Below, piece by piece: positions 54,485-63,435 of a stretch of DNA of 64,000 nt (its first letter is position 1; each line of letters opens with the position of its first letter). The position numbers and the translations under genes were made by a program. The notes below the pieces were generated by a model. The model was not told the origin of the DNA. It did no database searches and was given only the letters and a program-made list of their open reading frames with translations. The DNA comes from Pseudomonas sp. GD03919 (lineage in GTDB: Bacteria > Pseudomonadota > Gammaproteobacteria > Pseudomonadales > Pseudomonadaceae), in contig NZ_CP104582.1 of the NCBI RefSeq assembly GCF_029814935.1, positions 4,526,001 through 4,590,000 of the forward strand, read 5' to 3'.

Positions 54485-54997
54485 AGCCCCCGCCTCACAC
54501 GTGCCCTACACACATGCCGCGTGCCATAAACAAGGATCGCAGCCCACTGCCGCTGGATCGAGATACCGTCCATTGAATTGGCTTAAGGGAGTACCGCGTG
54601 GGCTTGGTGATCCAGATATGGGGCCCATCATGATGGTAGTCAGCGGGTGCCAGAACCCTGAGACGGCTCAGGGGTGCCATCACTGACCACCCCTTGGACA
54701 TCCTAGTGGCGATGAACCTTGTCGTTGGCTACAAAGCTCAGCATTGAATTGTCCACGCACACGATGGCGTGTGGGTATTCTCAAGAAAGTCAGGCGCCAA
54801 AGCGTGATGTCACTAGGCTACAATCAGTCGTAGTGCACACGCTCGACCATCATCAGAATCTCGTGATGCCCAGCCCGAAATACGGATATTTCAATGCCAC
54901 GTCCGCCGCACCTCAACTACCTCTGTCCCCGTCGCCGAGTGCTTGTCCAGCGAGCAGGCACCTTGGCGCGCGTCGCCGATAGGAATCTCGACTGTCT
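54485..54997. other. Non-coding stretch before the helicase gene
   Basis: This 513-base stretch has lower GC than the flanks and no convincing gene on either strand. Short open frames lack ribosome binding sites and family motifs. It probably contains the helicase promoter and decayed mobile DNA. Confidence 0.5.
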
Positions 54998-56851
54998 ATG
55001 AATTATTTCACCGAAACGGCAGCCAATATCCTTGGCAATAAAAAGCTGCGTAGCCCCCAGATCGAGGCCTATATCAAGGCGCAGGAGCATTTCGAGAACT
55101 CCAACGAGGATGCACTAATCGTCCTGCCGACAGGGACGGGCAAAAGCGGGCTGATCTCCATCGTACCTTTCGGCCTGGCAAAGGGACGTGTGTTGATCAT
55201 TACACCAGGCCTGGTCACCAAGCAGAGCATTCGACGGACACAGGAGCTGCTAGAAGACAACTTCTGGATCAATTTCGATGTGATTTTCAGTGCCGAGGAT
55301 CTGCCGGTCACATGCGAATTTACGTCTGATACCCATCAGGCCAGCCTTGAGCAAGCCCACTTCGTCTATTCGAACATCCAGCAGGTATACAACGAGCGCG
55401 GACAGTCACTGACGAAGCGGGTGCCGTCCGACTTCTTCGACCTCATCATCATTGATGAGGGGCACCATGCGCCGGCACGTAGCTGGCAAAAGACCCTGGC
55501 CCACTTTTCCAAGGCTAAGAAGATCTTTGTGACTGGTACGCCGTTCCGCGGCGACAACCAAGAAGTGCCAGGAAAACTGATCCATAAGACGCCTCTCTCC
55601 GAGGTGATGCGTGATCGGTATGTTAAGTGGCTGAGGAAAGAGACCGTAAATGCTCATGAGCTTTACTTCACCGTCACCGAGCAGCCAGGTGTTCGGCTCT
55701 CCAAAGAGCAAGTCCTCGAATTCAAGGACCGAGAGTGGGTAGAGCGCAGCGTAGCCTTGTCTCCAGAATGCTCAATGGACGTAATCAACCTAAGCATTCA
55801 GAAACTGGATGAGCTCCGGAAAACCTCTCCGGACGTGCCACACAAGATTCTCGCTGTCGGTTGCAGCATCACCCACGCCGAGGACCTGCGCACCTGGTAT
55901 CAATCCAAGAACCTGACTGCAGCTGTAGTGCACAGCGACATGGAGTTAGCAGATATCGATGCGGCATTCCGGGTAATCGATAACCACCAGTGCGATGTCG
56001 TTATCTCCGTGAACATGTTGATGGAAGGCTACGACCATCGTTACCTCACTGTTCTGGCCCTCTTCCGTCCCTACCGAAGCGAAAATGCCTTCGCACAAAT
56101 TGTGGGCAGGGTTTTGCGGGCGATCCCAGCCGACGAGATCACGGCTTTTGAGATCGATAACAACGCCGTGGTGATCTATCACCAGGAGACCGGCTTGGAT
56201 TCGATGTGGACTGCCTTCCAGACTGAGGTTGATCGGGCCAAACACCAGCGCACCCGCGACTACACAATCACGGACGAGGACTACACGCGCAAAGAGCAGA
56301 ACCTGGGTGGTGTTTCCAGCTCCGAAGCATTTGTGAGTGACCGTGACTCCTACCTTGGAGATCTGGACTTCAACAAGATATTTTCGGAGAAACGGGCCGA
56401 AGTCGAGTCCATCGCAACGCAGAAGGTCCAGGCGCTTCCGGGGATTGAGGGCTATGACGCGGATGTTCTTGCACAGCTCAAGAACGTCTTCCTGAGTGCT
56501 GAGACAAAGAAAGCAGCTCAGATCATAGACCCCAACCTCGTGGAGAAGCGGCCTGAAATCGCGCGTAAGCAACTCCGCGAGATCCTTACCAAGAAGGCTC
56601 AGGACGAGGTCGCAACATTGCTCAGCGATCTGCAAATCGAAGAAAAAGCTTCTACCCTTTATCCGATATTCAAAAACCACCTACCGATGGCGAAACCCAA
56701 CATGCCTAACGACGGTATACTGGTGAGCTTTATCTACACCAAGCTGGTGAAGAAATTCGGTAGGGTTGCTGACCGTGACAACAGCTCACTGACCAAGTCG
56801 ATTGAGTACGTGGTAGTGATCATCGATGAATTAAGGAGAATGCTGAAATGA
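54998..56851 (+). CDS. SF2 DEAD/DEAH-box helicase of lower-GC island
   Basis: A 617-residue superfamily 2 helicase. Walker A is LPTGTGKSG (43-51), Walker B is DEGH (153-156), motif III is TGTPFR (179-184), and motif VI is QIVGRVLR (367-374). The last 200 residues or so have no recognised domain and may bind a partner. No nuclease domain is visible. Base composition is clearly less GC-rich than the neighbours. The ATG has AGGA 14 bases upstream, an unusual distance. It overlaps a 142-residue gene by four bases and lies between IS-derived sequences. It may belong to a defence or DNA-processing system, but this is only an inference. Confidence 0.85.
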   Translation: MNYFTETAANILGNKKLRSPQIEAYIKAQEHFENSNEDALIVLPTGTGKSGLISIVPFGLAKGRVLIITPGLVTKQSIRRTQELLEDNFWINFDVIFSAEDLPVTCEFTSDTHQASLEQAHFVYSNIQQVYNERGQSLTKRVPSDFFDLIIIDEGHHAPARSWQKTLAHFSKAKKIFVTGTPFRGDNQEVPGKLIHKTPLSEVMRDRYVKWLRKETVNAHELYFTVTEQPGVRLSKEQVLEFKDREWVERSVALSPECSMDVINLSIQKLDELRKTSPDVPHKILAVGCSITHAEDLRTWYQSKNLTAAVVHSDMELADIDAAFRVIDNHQCDVVISVNMLMEGYDHRYLTVLALFRPYRSENAFAQIVGRVLRAIPADEITAFEIDNNAVVIYHQETGLDSMWTAFQTEVDRAKHQRTRDYTITDEDYTRKEQNLGGVSSSEAFVSDRDSYLGDLDFNKIFSEKRAEVESIATQKVQALPGIEGYDADVLAQLKNVFLSAETKKAAQIIDPNLVEKRPEIARKQLREILTKKAQDEVATLLSDLQIEEKASTLYPIFKNHLPMAKPNMPNDGILVSFIYTKLVKKFGRVADRDNSSLTKSIEYVVVIIDELRRMLK

Positions 56852-57276
56852 GTCTAGAATCCATCAGAATACTGGTTGATGAGCTCTCGACTCTCCACGT
56901 AACCCGTGGCGTTCAGCCCAGCGAACTTATCGACAATCTCTTCGAAGATGACTACGTCGAGTCCTCGGCGCGAAAGACATCGCAGGGGCTGGTGTTCGAG
57001 CTGGTCTTCTCGGAGCAAGATGAAGACGGATCGTCGAGCAAGGTCACCATGCGCTATACCTACGATCGCAGCCGTTATCTGGTACTTGTCGAGCAGAAGA
57101 TGACGGCCAAGCGGTTCAGTACTCAATGGGATCGTACCCACGCCGTCCTGGAGCGGCTCGGCAAACTTGAAGCGCTGCTCGCTGACCAGCTACCGCGAGA
57201 GAAAGTCGCCGCAATCCTATCAACCATGCCCCAAGACTACCTTGCCCTTGCCCCGCAACTGCGGCTGGTGGCCTAA
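56848..57276 (+). CDS. Small protein coupled to SF2 helicase
   Basis: A 142-residue acidic protein with no signal peptide or membrane helix. The middle (SSSKVTMRYTYDRSRYLVLVEQKMTAKRFSTQWDR) looks like a beta-sheet followed by helices. I do not recognise it. It has AAGGAG upstream and starts four bases inside the helicase gene, so the two proteins are made together and probably interact. Like the helicase gene, it has lower GC than the core genes. Confidence 0.8.
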   Translation: MSLESIRILVDELSTLHVTRGVQPSELIDNLFEDDYVESSARKTSQGLVFELVFSEQDEDGSSSKVTMRYTYDRSRYLVLVEQKMTAKRFSTQWDRTHAVLERLGKLEALLADQLPREKVAAILSTMPQDYLALAPQLRLVA

Positions 57277-57365
57277 CCCTAGCCAGTCATTCCACTGCGA
57301 CCGATGCTCAACCAGCCATGATATCGCCGCAGTGAATCTGCTCGACATACTTGTACTGTTGGCGC

Positions 57366-57755
57366 TGATGGAAAATTGACCCACCCTGCCGATTGAAATT
57401 TGACCCAGGGCGGATTGCTGATTTTGTTACCAGCAACTGTGGATAAGTCTACCAGCGCAGCTGCTTTTGAACCCACTCCCTCGCTGTCCCAGTTCAGCTG
57501 TTGAAGACCTGCCACATGCAGCCATGCAGCAGGCCGTCGTCACCATGAAATCAGAACGACTCATCGTCCTCCGGTTCCTGGCCGCCCTTACGCTTTCGCT
57601 CCCGTGATTTGATCTTGGCCTGGGCCGCCAAGCTACTGTGTTGCAGGCGATAGGACTCGTTACCGGTTTCGACGATGTGGCAGTGGTGGGTCAGCCGATC
57701 CAGCAGGGCGGTGGTCATCTTGGCGTCGCCGAACACGCTGGAGATCGCAGCAATT
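57366..57755 (-). mobile_element. IS21-type insertion sequence remnant
   Basis: On the minus strand the sequence runs from the end of an istB gene into the typical end of an IS21-type element, with TGGGTCAAATTTC and TGGGTCAATTTTCC as the repeated terminal motifs. The istA gene and most of istB are missing. The break near 57755 lies about 75 bases before the RND operon start. Confidence 0.75.
57551..57755 (-). pseudogene. istB: istB C-terminal fragment
   Basis: About 65 codons remain, reading [26 protein letters not shown] and ending in a charged Lys/Arg and Glu/Asp tail. This is the C-terminal end of the IS21 helper ATPase IstB. The Walker motifs and everything upstream are lost, so no protein function remains. 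The first residue of the open frame (57736) is not a real start. Confidence 0.85.
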
Positions 57756-57829
57756 ACCCCCTAAACTCTCGGCCATACGCACTCGATTGGGTGCGACCTT
57801 CTATTGTGTCGTTATCAGGGATAGTCATC

Positions 57830-58924
57830 TTGAACCTACGCCCCCTCCTCTGTCTGTGCCTACCGGCCAGCCTGCTACTGGTCGGCTGCGACCAGGCACC
57901 CGCCCCCCAGGAACAGGCACCGCGCCTGGTCAAGCTGTTTACCGTGGAAGACCCCGCCAGCGAGCGCCTGCGCGAATTCCCCGCCCGCCTCAAGGCCACC
58001 GAGGAAGCCGAGCTGTCCTTTCGCATCGGCGGCCAGCTGAAGACGCTGGAGGTGCGGCAGGGCCAGCCGGTCAAGCGCGGCCAGCTGATTGCCAGCATCG
58101 AAGACACCGACCAGCGTCTGCGGGTACGTGATCGCCAGGCCAGCTTCGACCTGGCCAACGCCCAGTTCAAGCGCATTGCTCAACTGCTTGAGCGGCAGAT
58201 GATTTCCCGCTCCGAATATGACCAGCGCAAGGCCGCCCTCGACTCGGCCAGCGCTGCCCTGAGCCTGGCTCGTCAGGAGCTGGACTACACCCGCATCCTC
58301 GCACCCTTCGACGGTGTAGCGGCCAACACCCATGTGGATAACTTCCAGATGGTGCAGGCCAAGCAACCTATCGTCACCTTGCAGAGCGGCGACAGCCTGG
58401 ATGTGCTGTTCCAGATGCCGGAAAACCTGCTGACCAACCTGCGCAGTCGTGAAGAGAACCGCGACTATCACCCCAGCGTGATTCTCGACAGCCTGCCCGG
58501 CCGCGAATTCGAGGCGGTCTATAAGGAGCACAGCACCCAGCCTGACCCCAAGACCCTGACCTATCAGGTGACCCTGTCCATGCCGCGTCCCGAGGGTCTC
58601 AACCTGTTACCGGGGATGAGTGCCACGGTCAAGGTTGACTTGGCCCAGGTCAGCCGTGACCTGGGTAGCCGCCTGCTGGTGCCGGTGGAGGCGGTGTTCA
58701 GTCCGGACGACAGCGGCCCCGAGGTCAAGCAGGTGTGGGTGGCTCGCGAGCAGGACGGCGTGCTACGCCTGACGGCCCGCCAGGTCGAGGTGGGCCAGCT
58801 GAGCCGCAACAGCATCGAAGTACTCAGCGGCATCGAACCCGGCGAGCAGATCGTTGCCGTGGGTGGCGCCGAGCTGGAGGAAGGCCAGGCGGTAAGGCCC
58901 TGGGTACGCGAGCGGGGGCTGTAA
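57830..58924 (+). CDS. RND efflux periplasmic adaptor (lipoprotein)
   Basis: A 364-residue membrane fusion protein. The N-terminus LNLRPLLCLCLPASLLLVGC has a lipobox with the modified Cys near residue 20. A lipoyl domain (VRQGQPVKRGQLIASIEDTD), an alpha-helical hairpin and a beta-barrel domain follow. It links an RND pump to an outer-membrane channel. I place the start at TTG 57830, with AGGGA eight bases upstream; no ATG fits before the signal sequence. It is followed without gap by the pump gene. An IS21 remnant ends about 75 bases upstream and may have removed or replaced its promoter. Confidence 0.9.
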   Translation: MNLRPLLCLCLPASLLLVGCDQAPAPQEQAPRLVKLFTVEDPASERLREFPARLKATEEAELSFRIGGQLKTLEVRQGQPVKRGQLIASIEDTDQRLRVRDRQASFDLANAQFKRIAQLLERQMISRSEYDQRKAALDSASAALSLARQELDYTRILAPFDGVAANTHVDNFQMVQAKQPIVTLQSGDSLDVLFQMPENLLTNLRSREENRDYHPSVILDSLPGREFEAVYKEHSTQPDPKTLTYQVTLSMPRPEGLNLLPGMSATVKVDLAQVSRDLGSRLLVPVEAVFSPDDSGPEVKQVWVAREQDGVLRLTARQVEVGQLSRNSIEVLSGIEPGEQIVAVGGAELEEGQAVRPWVRERGL

Positions 58925-61900
58925 ATGGATATCGCCGGCTACTTTATCCAGCGTCGCGTCACCAGCTGGCTGGTCACTCTGGTGCTGGGCATCGGCGGGC
59001 TGCTGGCCTTTCTCGGAATCGGCCGCCTGGAAGACCCGTCCTTCACCCTGAAGAACGCCATGGTCATCACCAGCTATCCCGGCGCCTCGCCGCAGCAGGT
59101 GGAAGAAGAGGTCAGCTACCCGCTGGAGAACGCCATCCAGCAGCTGCCCTCGATCAAGAAGGTCACCTCCATCTCCAGTGCCGGGCTGTCGCAGATCAGC
59201 CTGGAACTGCACAGCCAATACAAGGCCGAGCAGATCCCGCAGATCTGGGATGAACTGCGGCGCAAGATCAACGACTTGCAGCCCAACCTGCCACCGGGGG
59301 TCAACCCGCCACAGGTGCGCGATGACTTCAGTGATGTATTCGGCTTCTTCCTGCTGGTCACCGGCGAAGGCTACAGCGCCCAGGAGCTGCGCGACTTCGC
59401 CGACTACCTGCGCCGTGAACTGGTGTTGCTGCCTGGCGTAGGCAAGGTCAGCCTGGCCGGCGCCCGCCAGGAGCAGGTGCAGGTGGAAATCTCGCGCAGC
59501 AAGATGAGCACCCTGGGTATCGCCCCGCAGCGCCTGGCCCAGGTGCTCAGCCAGCAGAACGTGGTGTCCAACGCCGGGCGCATTCTGGTCGGCAGCGAGT
59601 CGATCCGCCTGCACCCCACTGGCGAGCTGCAGGATGTGCGCGAGCTGGAGCGCCTGATCATCAGCGACCCGGGCAGCGCGCAGCAGGTCACTCTCGGCGA
59701 TATCGCCCAGGTCAGCCGCGGCTTTAGCGAAACACCGGGCAACCTCTACCGCATGAACGGCCAGCCGGCCCTGACCCTGGGCGTTTCCTTCGCACCCAAG
59801 GTCAACGTGGTGGATGTCGGCGCGACGATCAACGCGCGCCTGGCCGAACTGGACGCCCAGCGCCCGGCCGGTATGCAGTTGCAGGTGTTCTACGACCAGG
59901 CCGCCGAAGTGCAGGCCTCGGTGCAGGGTTTCGTGATCAACTTCGTCGCCTCGGTGGCCATCGTGATCGTCGTGCTGCTGATCTTTATGGGCCTGCGCAG
60001 CGGCCTGCTGATCGGCCTGATCCTGGCCCTCACGGTGCTCGGCAGCTTTATCTTTATGCGCCTGCTGGGCATCGAGCTGCAGCGCATTTCCCTCGGTGCC
60101 CTGGTGATCGCCCTGGGTATGCTGGTGGACAACGCCATCGTTATCGTCGAAGGCATTCTGGTCGGCCGTCAACGCGGCCAGAGCACCCTGGAGGCAGCGC
60201 GGGGCATCGTCCGCCAGACCAATCTGCCGCTGCTCGGCGCCACCCTGATCGCCATCATCGCCTTCGCCCCCATCGGCCTGTCGGACGACTCCACCGGCGA
60301 GTTCTGCCTGTCGCTGTTCCAGGTGCTGATGATCTCCCTGCTGCTCAGCTGGGTGACTGCCATCACCCTGACGCCGTTCTTCGCCAGCCTGTTCTTCCGC
60401 GATAACCAGACCCTGACCGGCCAGGATCAGGGCGACCCCTACGGCGGGGTGATCTTCACCAGCTACCGGCGCCTGCTCGACTTCGCCCTGCACCGCCGTA
60501 GCCTCACTCTGGGCATGCTGGTGGTATTGCTGGTGGTGGCCATTGCCGGCTTCGGCAAGGTGCGCCAGAGCTTCTTTCCGCCGTCCAATACGCCGATGTT
60601 CTTTATCGACCTGTGGCTACCCCAGGGCACTGATATCCGCTACACCGAGCAGCTGGTGGCCGAACTGGATCAGCATGTACTGGAGCAGGAAGGGGTGACC
60701 ACGGTCAGCAGCACAATCGGTCAGGGCGCCCTGCGTTTTATCCTCACCTACTCACCGCAGAAGCAGTACCCCAACTACGCTCAGCTGCTGGTGCGCACCG
60801 ACAACCTGGAGCGCATCGAGCCGCTGATCAACCAGTTGGAACTGCATGTCGCCGAGCAGTACCCGCAGATCAAGCCCAAGTTCAAGCAACTGATGCTCGG
60901 CCCCGGCAACGACAGCAAGATCGAGGCGCGCTTCAGCGGCCCCGACCCCGACGAACTGCGCCGCCTGGGAGGCGAGGTCAGCCGACTGATGCGCCAGGAC
61001 CCGGTAGCCAATGCAGTGATGCACGACTGGTATGAGCGCACCAAGCTGGTCCGCCCGCAATTCGCCGAGGCCCGCGCCCGCGAACTGGGGGTGGACAAGA
61101 GTGAGCTGGATGACCTGCTGCGCATGAGCTTCTCCGGCATGAATGTCGGCCTGTACCGCGACGGCACCCGCCTGCTGCCAATAGTCGCGCGCACCCCGGA
61201 CAACGAGCGGCTGAATGCCGACAGCCTGAGTGACCTGCAGATCTGGAGCAACGCCCGGGGCGGCTACCTGCCCATCGAACAGGTGCTGCTGGGCTTTAAC
61301 ACCGAGTGGGAAGACCCGCTGATCATGCGTCTGGATCGCAAACGCACCCTCACCGTACAGGCCGATCCTTCCCTGCTCAGCGGCGAAACCGCAGCCCAGC
61401 TGTTCCAGCGCCTCAAGCCGCAGATCGAGGCCATCCCCCTGCCCGAGGGTTACAGCCTGGAATGGGGCGGCGAGTATGAAAGCTCCCGCGATGCGCAAGG
61501 TGCAGTGTTCGGTAGCCTGCCGCTGGGTTATCTGGTGATGTTTATGATCACCATTTTGCTGTTCGACTCGTTCAAGCGCGCCACCGTGATCTGGCTGACC
61601 GTGCCCCTGGCGATGATCGGCGTAACCCTGGGCTTTCTGCTGACCGGCATCCCCTTCGGCTTTATGGCCCTGCTCGGCCTGCTTAGCCTGAGCGGTATGC
61701 TGGTGAAGAACGGCATCGTCCTGGTGGACGAAATCCAGCTGCAGCTGGCCAGCGGCAAGGATGCCCTGCAAGCCGTGGAAGACGCCTCGATCAGCCGCGT
61801 GCGCCCGGTGGCCATGGCCGCCCTGACCACCATCCTGGGCATGAGCCCGCTGCTGACCGATGCCTTCTTCCAGAGCATGGCGGTGGTGATCATGTTCGGC

Positions 61901-61993
61901 CTGGGCTTCGCCACCCTGCTGACGCTGGTGGTGCTGCCGGTGCTGTATTGCGTGTTCTACGGGATCAAGGAGCAGGGCGCGGCAGAGGCTTAA
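58925..61993 (+). CDS. RND efflux transporter permease
   Basis: The 1022-residue inner-membrane pump has the twelve helices and two large periplasmic loops of the RND superfamily. Helix 4 has the proton-relay segment GMLVDNAIVIVEG, with Asp followed by Asn, as in many RND proteins outside the AcrB subgroup. It starts with the next base after the adaptor stop codon. It resembles the TriC/VexK kind of drug efflux pump. No outer-membrane channel gene follows, so it probably shares one encoded elsewhere. The substrate is unknown. Confidence 0.93.
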   Translation: MDIAGYFIQRRVTSWLVTLVLGIGGLLAFLGIGRLEDPSFTLKNAMVITSYPGASPQQVEEEVSYPLENAIQQLPSIKKVTSISSAGLSQISLELHSQYKAEQIPQIWDELRRKINDLQPNLPPGVNPPQVRDDFSDVFGFFLLVTGEGYSAQELRDFADYLRRELVLLPGVGKVSLAGARQEQVQVEISRSKMSTLGIAPQRLAQVLSQQNVVSNAGRILVGSESIRLHPTGELQDVRELERLIISDPGSAQQVTLGDIAQVSRGFSETPGNLYRMNGQPALTLGVSFAPKVNVVDVGATINARLAELDAQRPAGMQLQVFYDQAAEVQASVQGFVINFVASVAIVIVVLLIFMGLRSGLLIGLILALTVLGSFIFMRLLGIELQRISLGALVIALGMLVDNAIVIVEGILVGRQRGQSTLEAARGIVRQTNLPLLGATLIAIIAFAPIGLSDDSTGEFCLSLFQVLMISLLLSWVTAITLTPFFASLFFRDNQTLTGQDQGDPYGGVIFTSYRRLLDFALHRRSLTLGMLVVLLVVAIAGFGKVRQSFFPPSNTPMFFIDLWLPQGTDIRYTEQLVAELDQHVLEQEGVTTVSSTIGQGALRFILTYSPQKQYPNYAQLLVRTDNLERIEPLINQLELHVAEQYPQIKPKFKQLMLGPGNDSKIEARFSGPDPDELRRLGGEVSRLMRQDPVANAVMHDWYERTKLVRPQFAEARARELGVDKSELDDLLRMSFSGMNVGLYRDGTRLLPIVARTPDNERLNADSLSDLQIWSNARGGYLPIEQVLLGFNTEWEDPLIMRLDRKRTLTVQADPSLLSGETAAQLFQRLKPQIEAIPLPEGYSLEWGGEYESSRDAQGAVFGSLPLGYLVMFMITILLFDSFKRATVIWLTVPLAMIGVTLGFLLTGIPFGFMALLGLLSLSGMLVKNGIVLVDEIQLQLASGKDALQAVEDASISRVRPVAMAALTTILGMSPLLTDAFFQSMAVVIMFGLGFATLLTLVVLPVLYCVFYGIKEQGAAEA

Positions 61994-62037
61994 GAAGGTG
62001 GACAACGCGCAGTTGTCCACCCGCTCTCAAGGTCGAC

Positions 62038-62805
62038 TCAACCCTGCCGGGCGCGTCTAAAACGGCGCCACCCCGAGCGCAGATCATCCACCGCTGGCAC
62101 CAGAGCCAGGCCTACCAGCAACAACGCCAGCGGTAGGGTGGCGATATAGCCCAGGCCGTTGAAGCCAAAGGCACCGGCAATCCCACCCATAAAGAAATAC
62201 AGCGCCAGCAGGCTCAACACCTGCAGGCGCTGACGGTCGACCTGGACCCGACCGTGCCTGTCGCCATGGCGGTTCCAGTACAGCAGCTTGCCCAGTTCGA
62301 TACCGATATCGGTGACGATGCCGGTGATATGGGTGGTGCGGATTTCTGCCCGCGACAACTTGGTGATCAGGGCATTCTGCAGCCCCATGATGAAGCACAG
62401 CAGCATCACCGTCAGGGGCACGAACAGCCCCTCGATGGTTGCCAGGGTGGCGCCAAGCAGACCGAAGCACAGCAGCAGTGCCGCCTCACAGAGCAGCGGC
62501 AGGGCGTTTTCGCTGTGCAGGCGGCGGCGCTTGGAGTAATTGACCATCAGGGTCGAGGCGATGGCACCCAGGACAAACGACAACACCCCACCCAGCCCAC
62601 CGAGCACCAGATCATAGGCACCCAGGGCGATATGGTCGGCCATGGCCGAGACAATCCCTGTCATATGCGAGGTGTACTGCTGCACCGCAAGAAAGCCCCC
62701 GGCATTGATTGCCCCGGCGACAAAGGCCAGGGCGTAACCCAGATGACGGTTGGCCACGACACTGCGTTTGCGCCCGGTCAGGCGTCGGGCATAGCGGATC
62801 GGCAT
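62038..62805 (-). CDS. DUF1275 (YoaK-like) membrane protein
   Basis: A 255-residue membrane protein with six or seven hydrophobic helices and the DUF1275 pattern YALAFVAGAINAGGFLAVQQYTSHMTGIVSAMADHIA, then IMGLQNALITKLSRAEIRTTHITGIVTDIGIELG. AGGTG precedes the start. It is convergent with the RND operon, with a short GTGGACAACGCG repeat in between. The function of the family is not established; transport is assumed. Confidence 0.88.
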   Translation of the reverse strand: MPIRYARRLTGRKRSVVANRHLGYALAFVAGAINAGGFLAVQQYTSHMTGIVSAMADHIALGAYDLVLGGLGGVLSFVLGAIASTLMVNYSKRRRLHSENALPLLCEAALLLCFGLLGATLATIEGLFVPLTVMLLCFIMGLQNALITKLSRAEIRTTHITGIVTDIGIELGKLLYWNRHGDRHGRVQVDRQRLQVLSLLALYFFMGGIAGAFGFNGLGYIATLPLALLLVGLALVPAVDDLRSGWRRFRRARQG

Positions 62806-62838
62806 AGGGCACCTAGGTGACGAAGTGGCGCGAGAGAC

Positions 62839-63072
62839 TCACAGATGAATCTCCGCACCTTTGATGCCGAGTTGCCGCAATTCCTCGATCAGACCATTGA
62901 GGTCGGCAAAGCACTCCACCTCATCCTGCTCGTCGATCAGAAAGTAGCTGGTACCCGCATCCTTCTTGAACAGCACGATCCACTCCCGGGTATTGCCCGG
63001 GTTGGGCATCAGATGGGTATCGAACTGCACGCCAGCGGCGCTTCTGGCCCTTATATCTTTGGAACTAAACAA
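62839..63072 (-). CDS. Small conserved protein, 5' end altered (paralogue of 52906 gene)
   Basis: The 77-residue frame matches the 76-residue protein at 52906 from GVQFDT to its end (LGIKGAEIHL), at about 60 percent of positions by eye. Upstream similarity stops at about SSKDIRARS. No ATG fits; the only candidate starts are TTG codons without a ribosome binding site, at 63072 and 63135. A repeated AATAAAAACTGTCGCAA motif begins exactly here, so the native start was probably replaced by an inserted element. It may not be expressed. Confidence 0.55.
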   Translation of the reverse strand: MFSSKDIRARSAAGVQFDTHLMPNPGNTREWIVLFKKDAGTSYFLIDEQDEVECFADLNGLIEELRQLGIKGAEIHL

Positions 63073-63199
63073 TAAAAACTGTCGCAAGGGGATCCCGGAA
63101 TCTGTGGTCTCCAGAGTGTTCGAACAAAACCGCAAAGCTGTCGCAATCCTTCCAAATCGACCCTAGAGGCTATGCATCAACTAATAAAAACTGTCGCAA
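63071..63199. repeat. Three AACTGTCGCAA repeats (transposon-end-like)
   Basis: AATAAAAACTGTCGCAA occurs exactly at 63071-63087 and 63183-63199, and a shorter copy (GCTGTCGCAA) at 63137-63146. The region is AT-rich and cuts off the 5' end of the small gene to the left. Spaced direct copies of this size at a border are typical of transposase-binding sites at the ends of Tn7- or Tn5053-type elements, but no transposase is in view. Confidence 0.5.
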
Positions 63200-63435
63200 A
63201 AACATAACCAGTTGAATCATAAGATTTTTTCTGCCAAGCAACGCGGCGTGCCCGCCTCTACGCACTACTGTGGTTTGGCCTGGATGTCGGGCCAGTTGGT
63301 GATGCTGCTCTCCCGCTTGAACTCGGCGTAGTACTCATCGGCCCGGTGAATACCCGGTGGCCTCTGGATTTCCCAGTTTGATTTACAGCTATGCTAGCCG
63401 GACGAACCAACCCTCGAATATTTCGTCTCGCTCCC
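63200..63435. other. Gap before the NERD gene with a possible gene remnant
   Basis: On the minus strand an open stretch (about 63390 to 63265) reads toward HRADEYYAEFKRESSITN and ends at a TAG stop. It has no start codon and could be the last 42 codons of a lost gene. I do not recognise it. The first 60 bases of this gap are AT-rich and continue the repeat region. Confidence 0.3.

Noticed and set aside
54485..54997. Short plus-strand frames at 54474-54686 and 54719-54982 as genes
   Set aside because: They have no ribosome binding site, no family motifs and irregular composition. They look like decayed mobile DNA.
58763..60493. A 576-codon minus-strand frame opposite the RND permease, and a similar 587-codon plus-strand frame opposite cobN
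   Set aside because: Both are low-complexity Gln/His/Ala-rich shadows without ribosome binding sites, opposite well-defined genes.
63071..63199. The AACTGTCGCAA repeats as a CRISPR array or replication iterons
   Set aside because: There are only three copies with unequal spacing (about 60 and 50 bases), one of them short, and no spacer pattern, cas gene or rep gene nearby.
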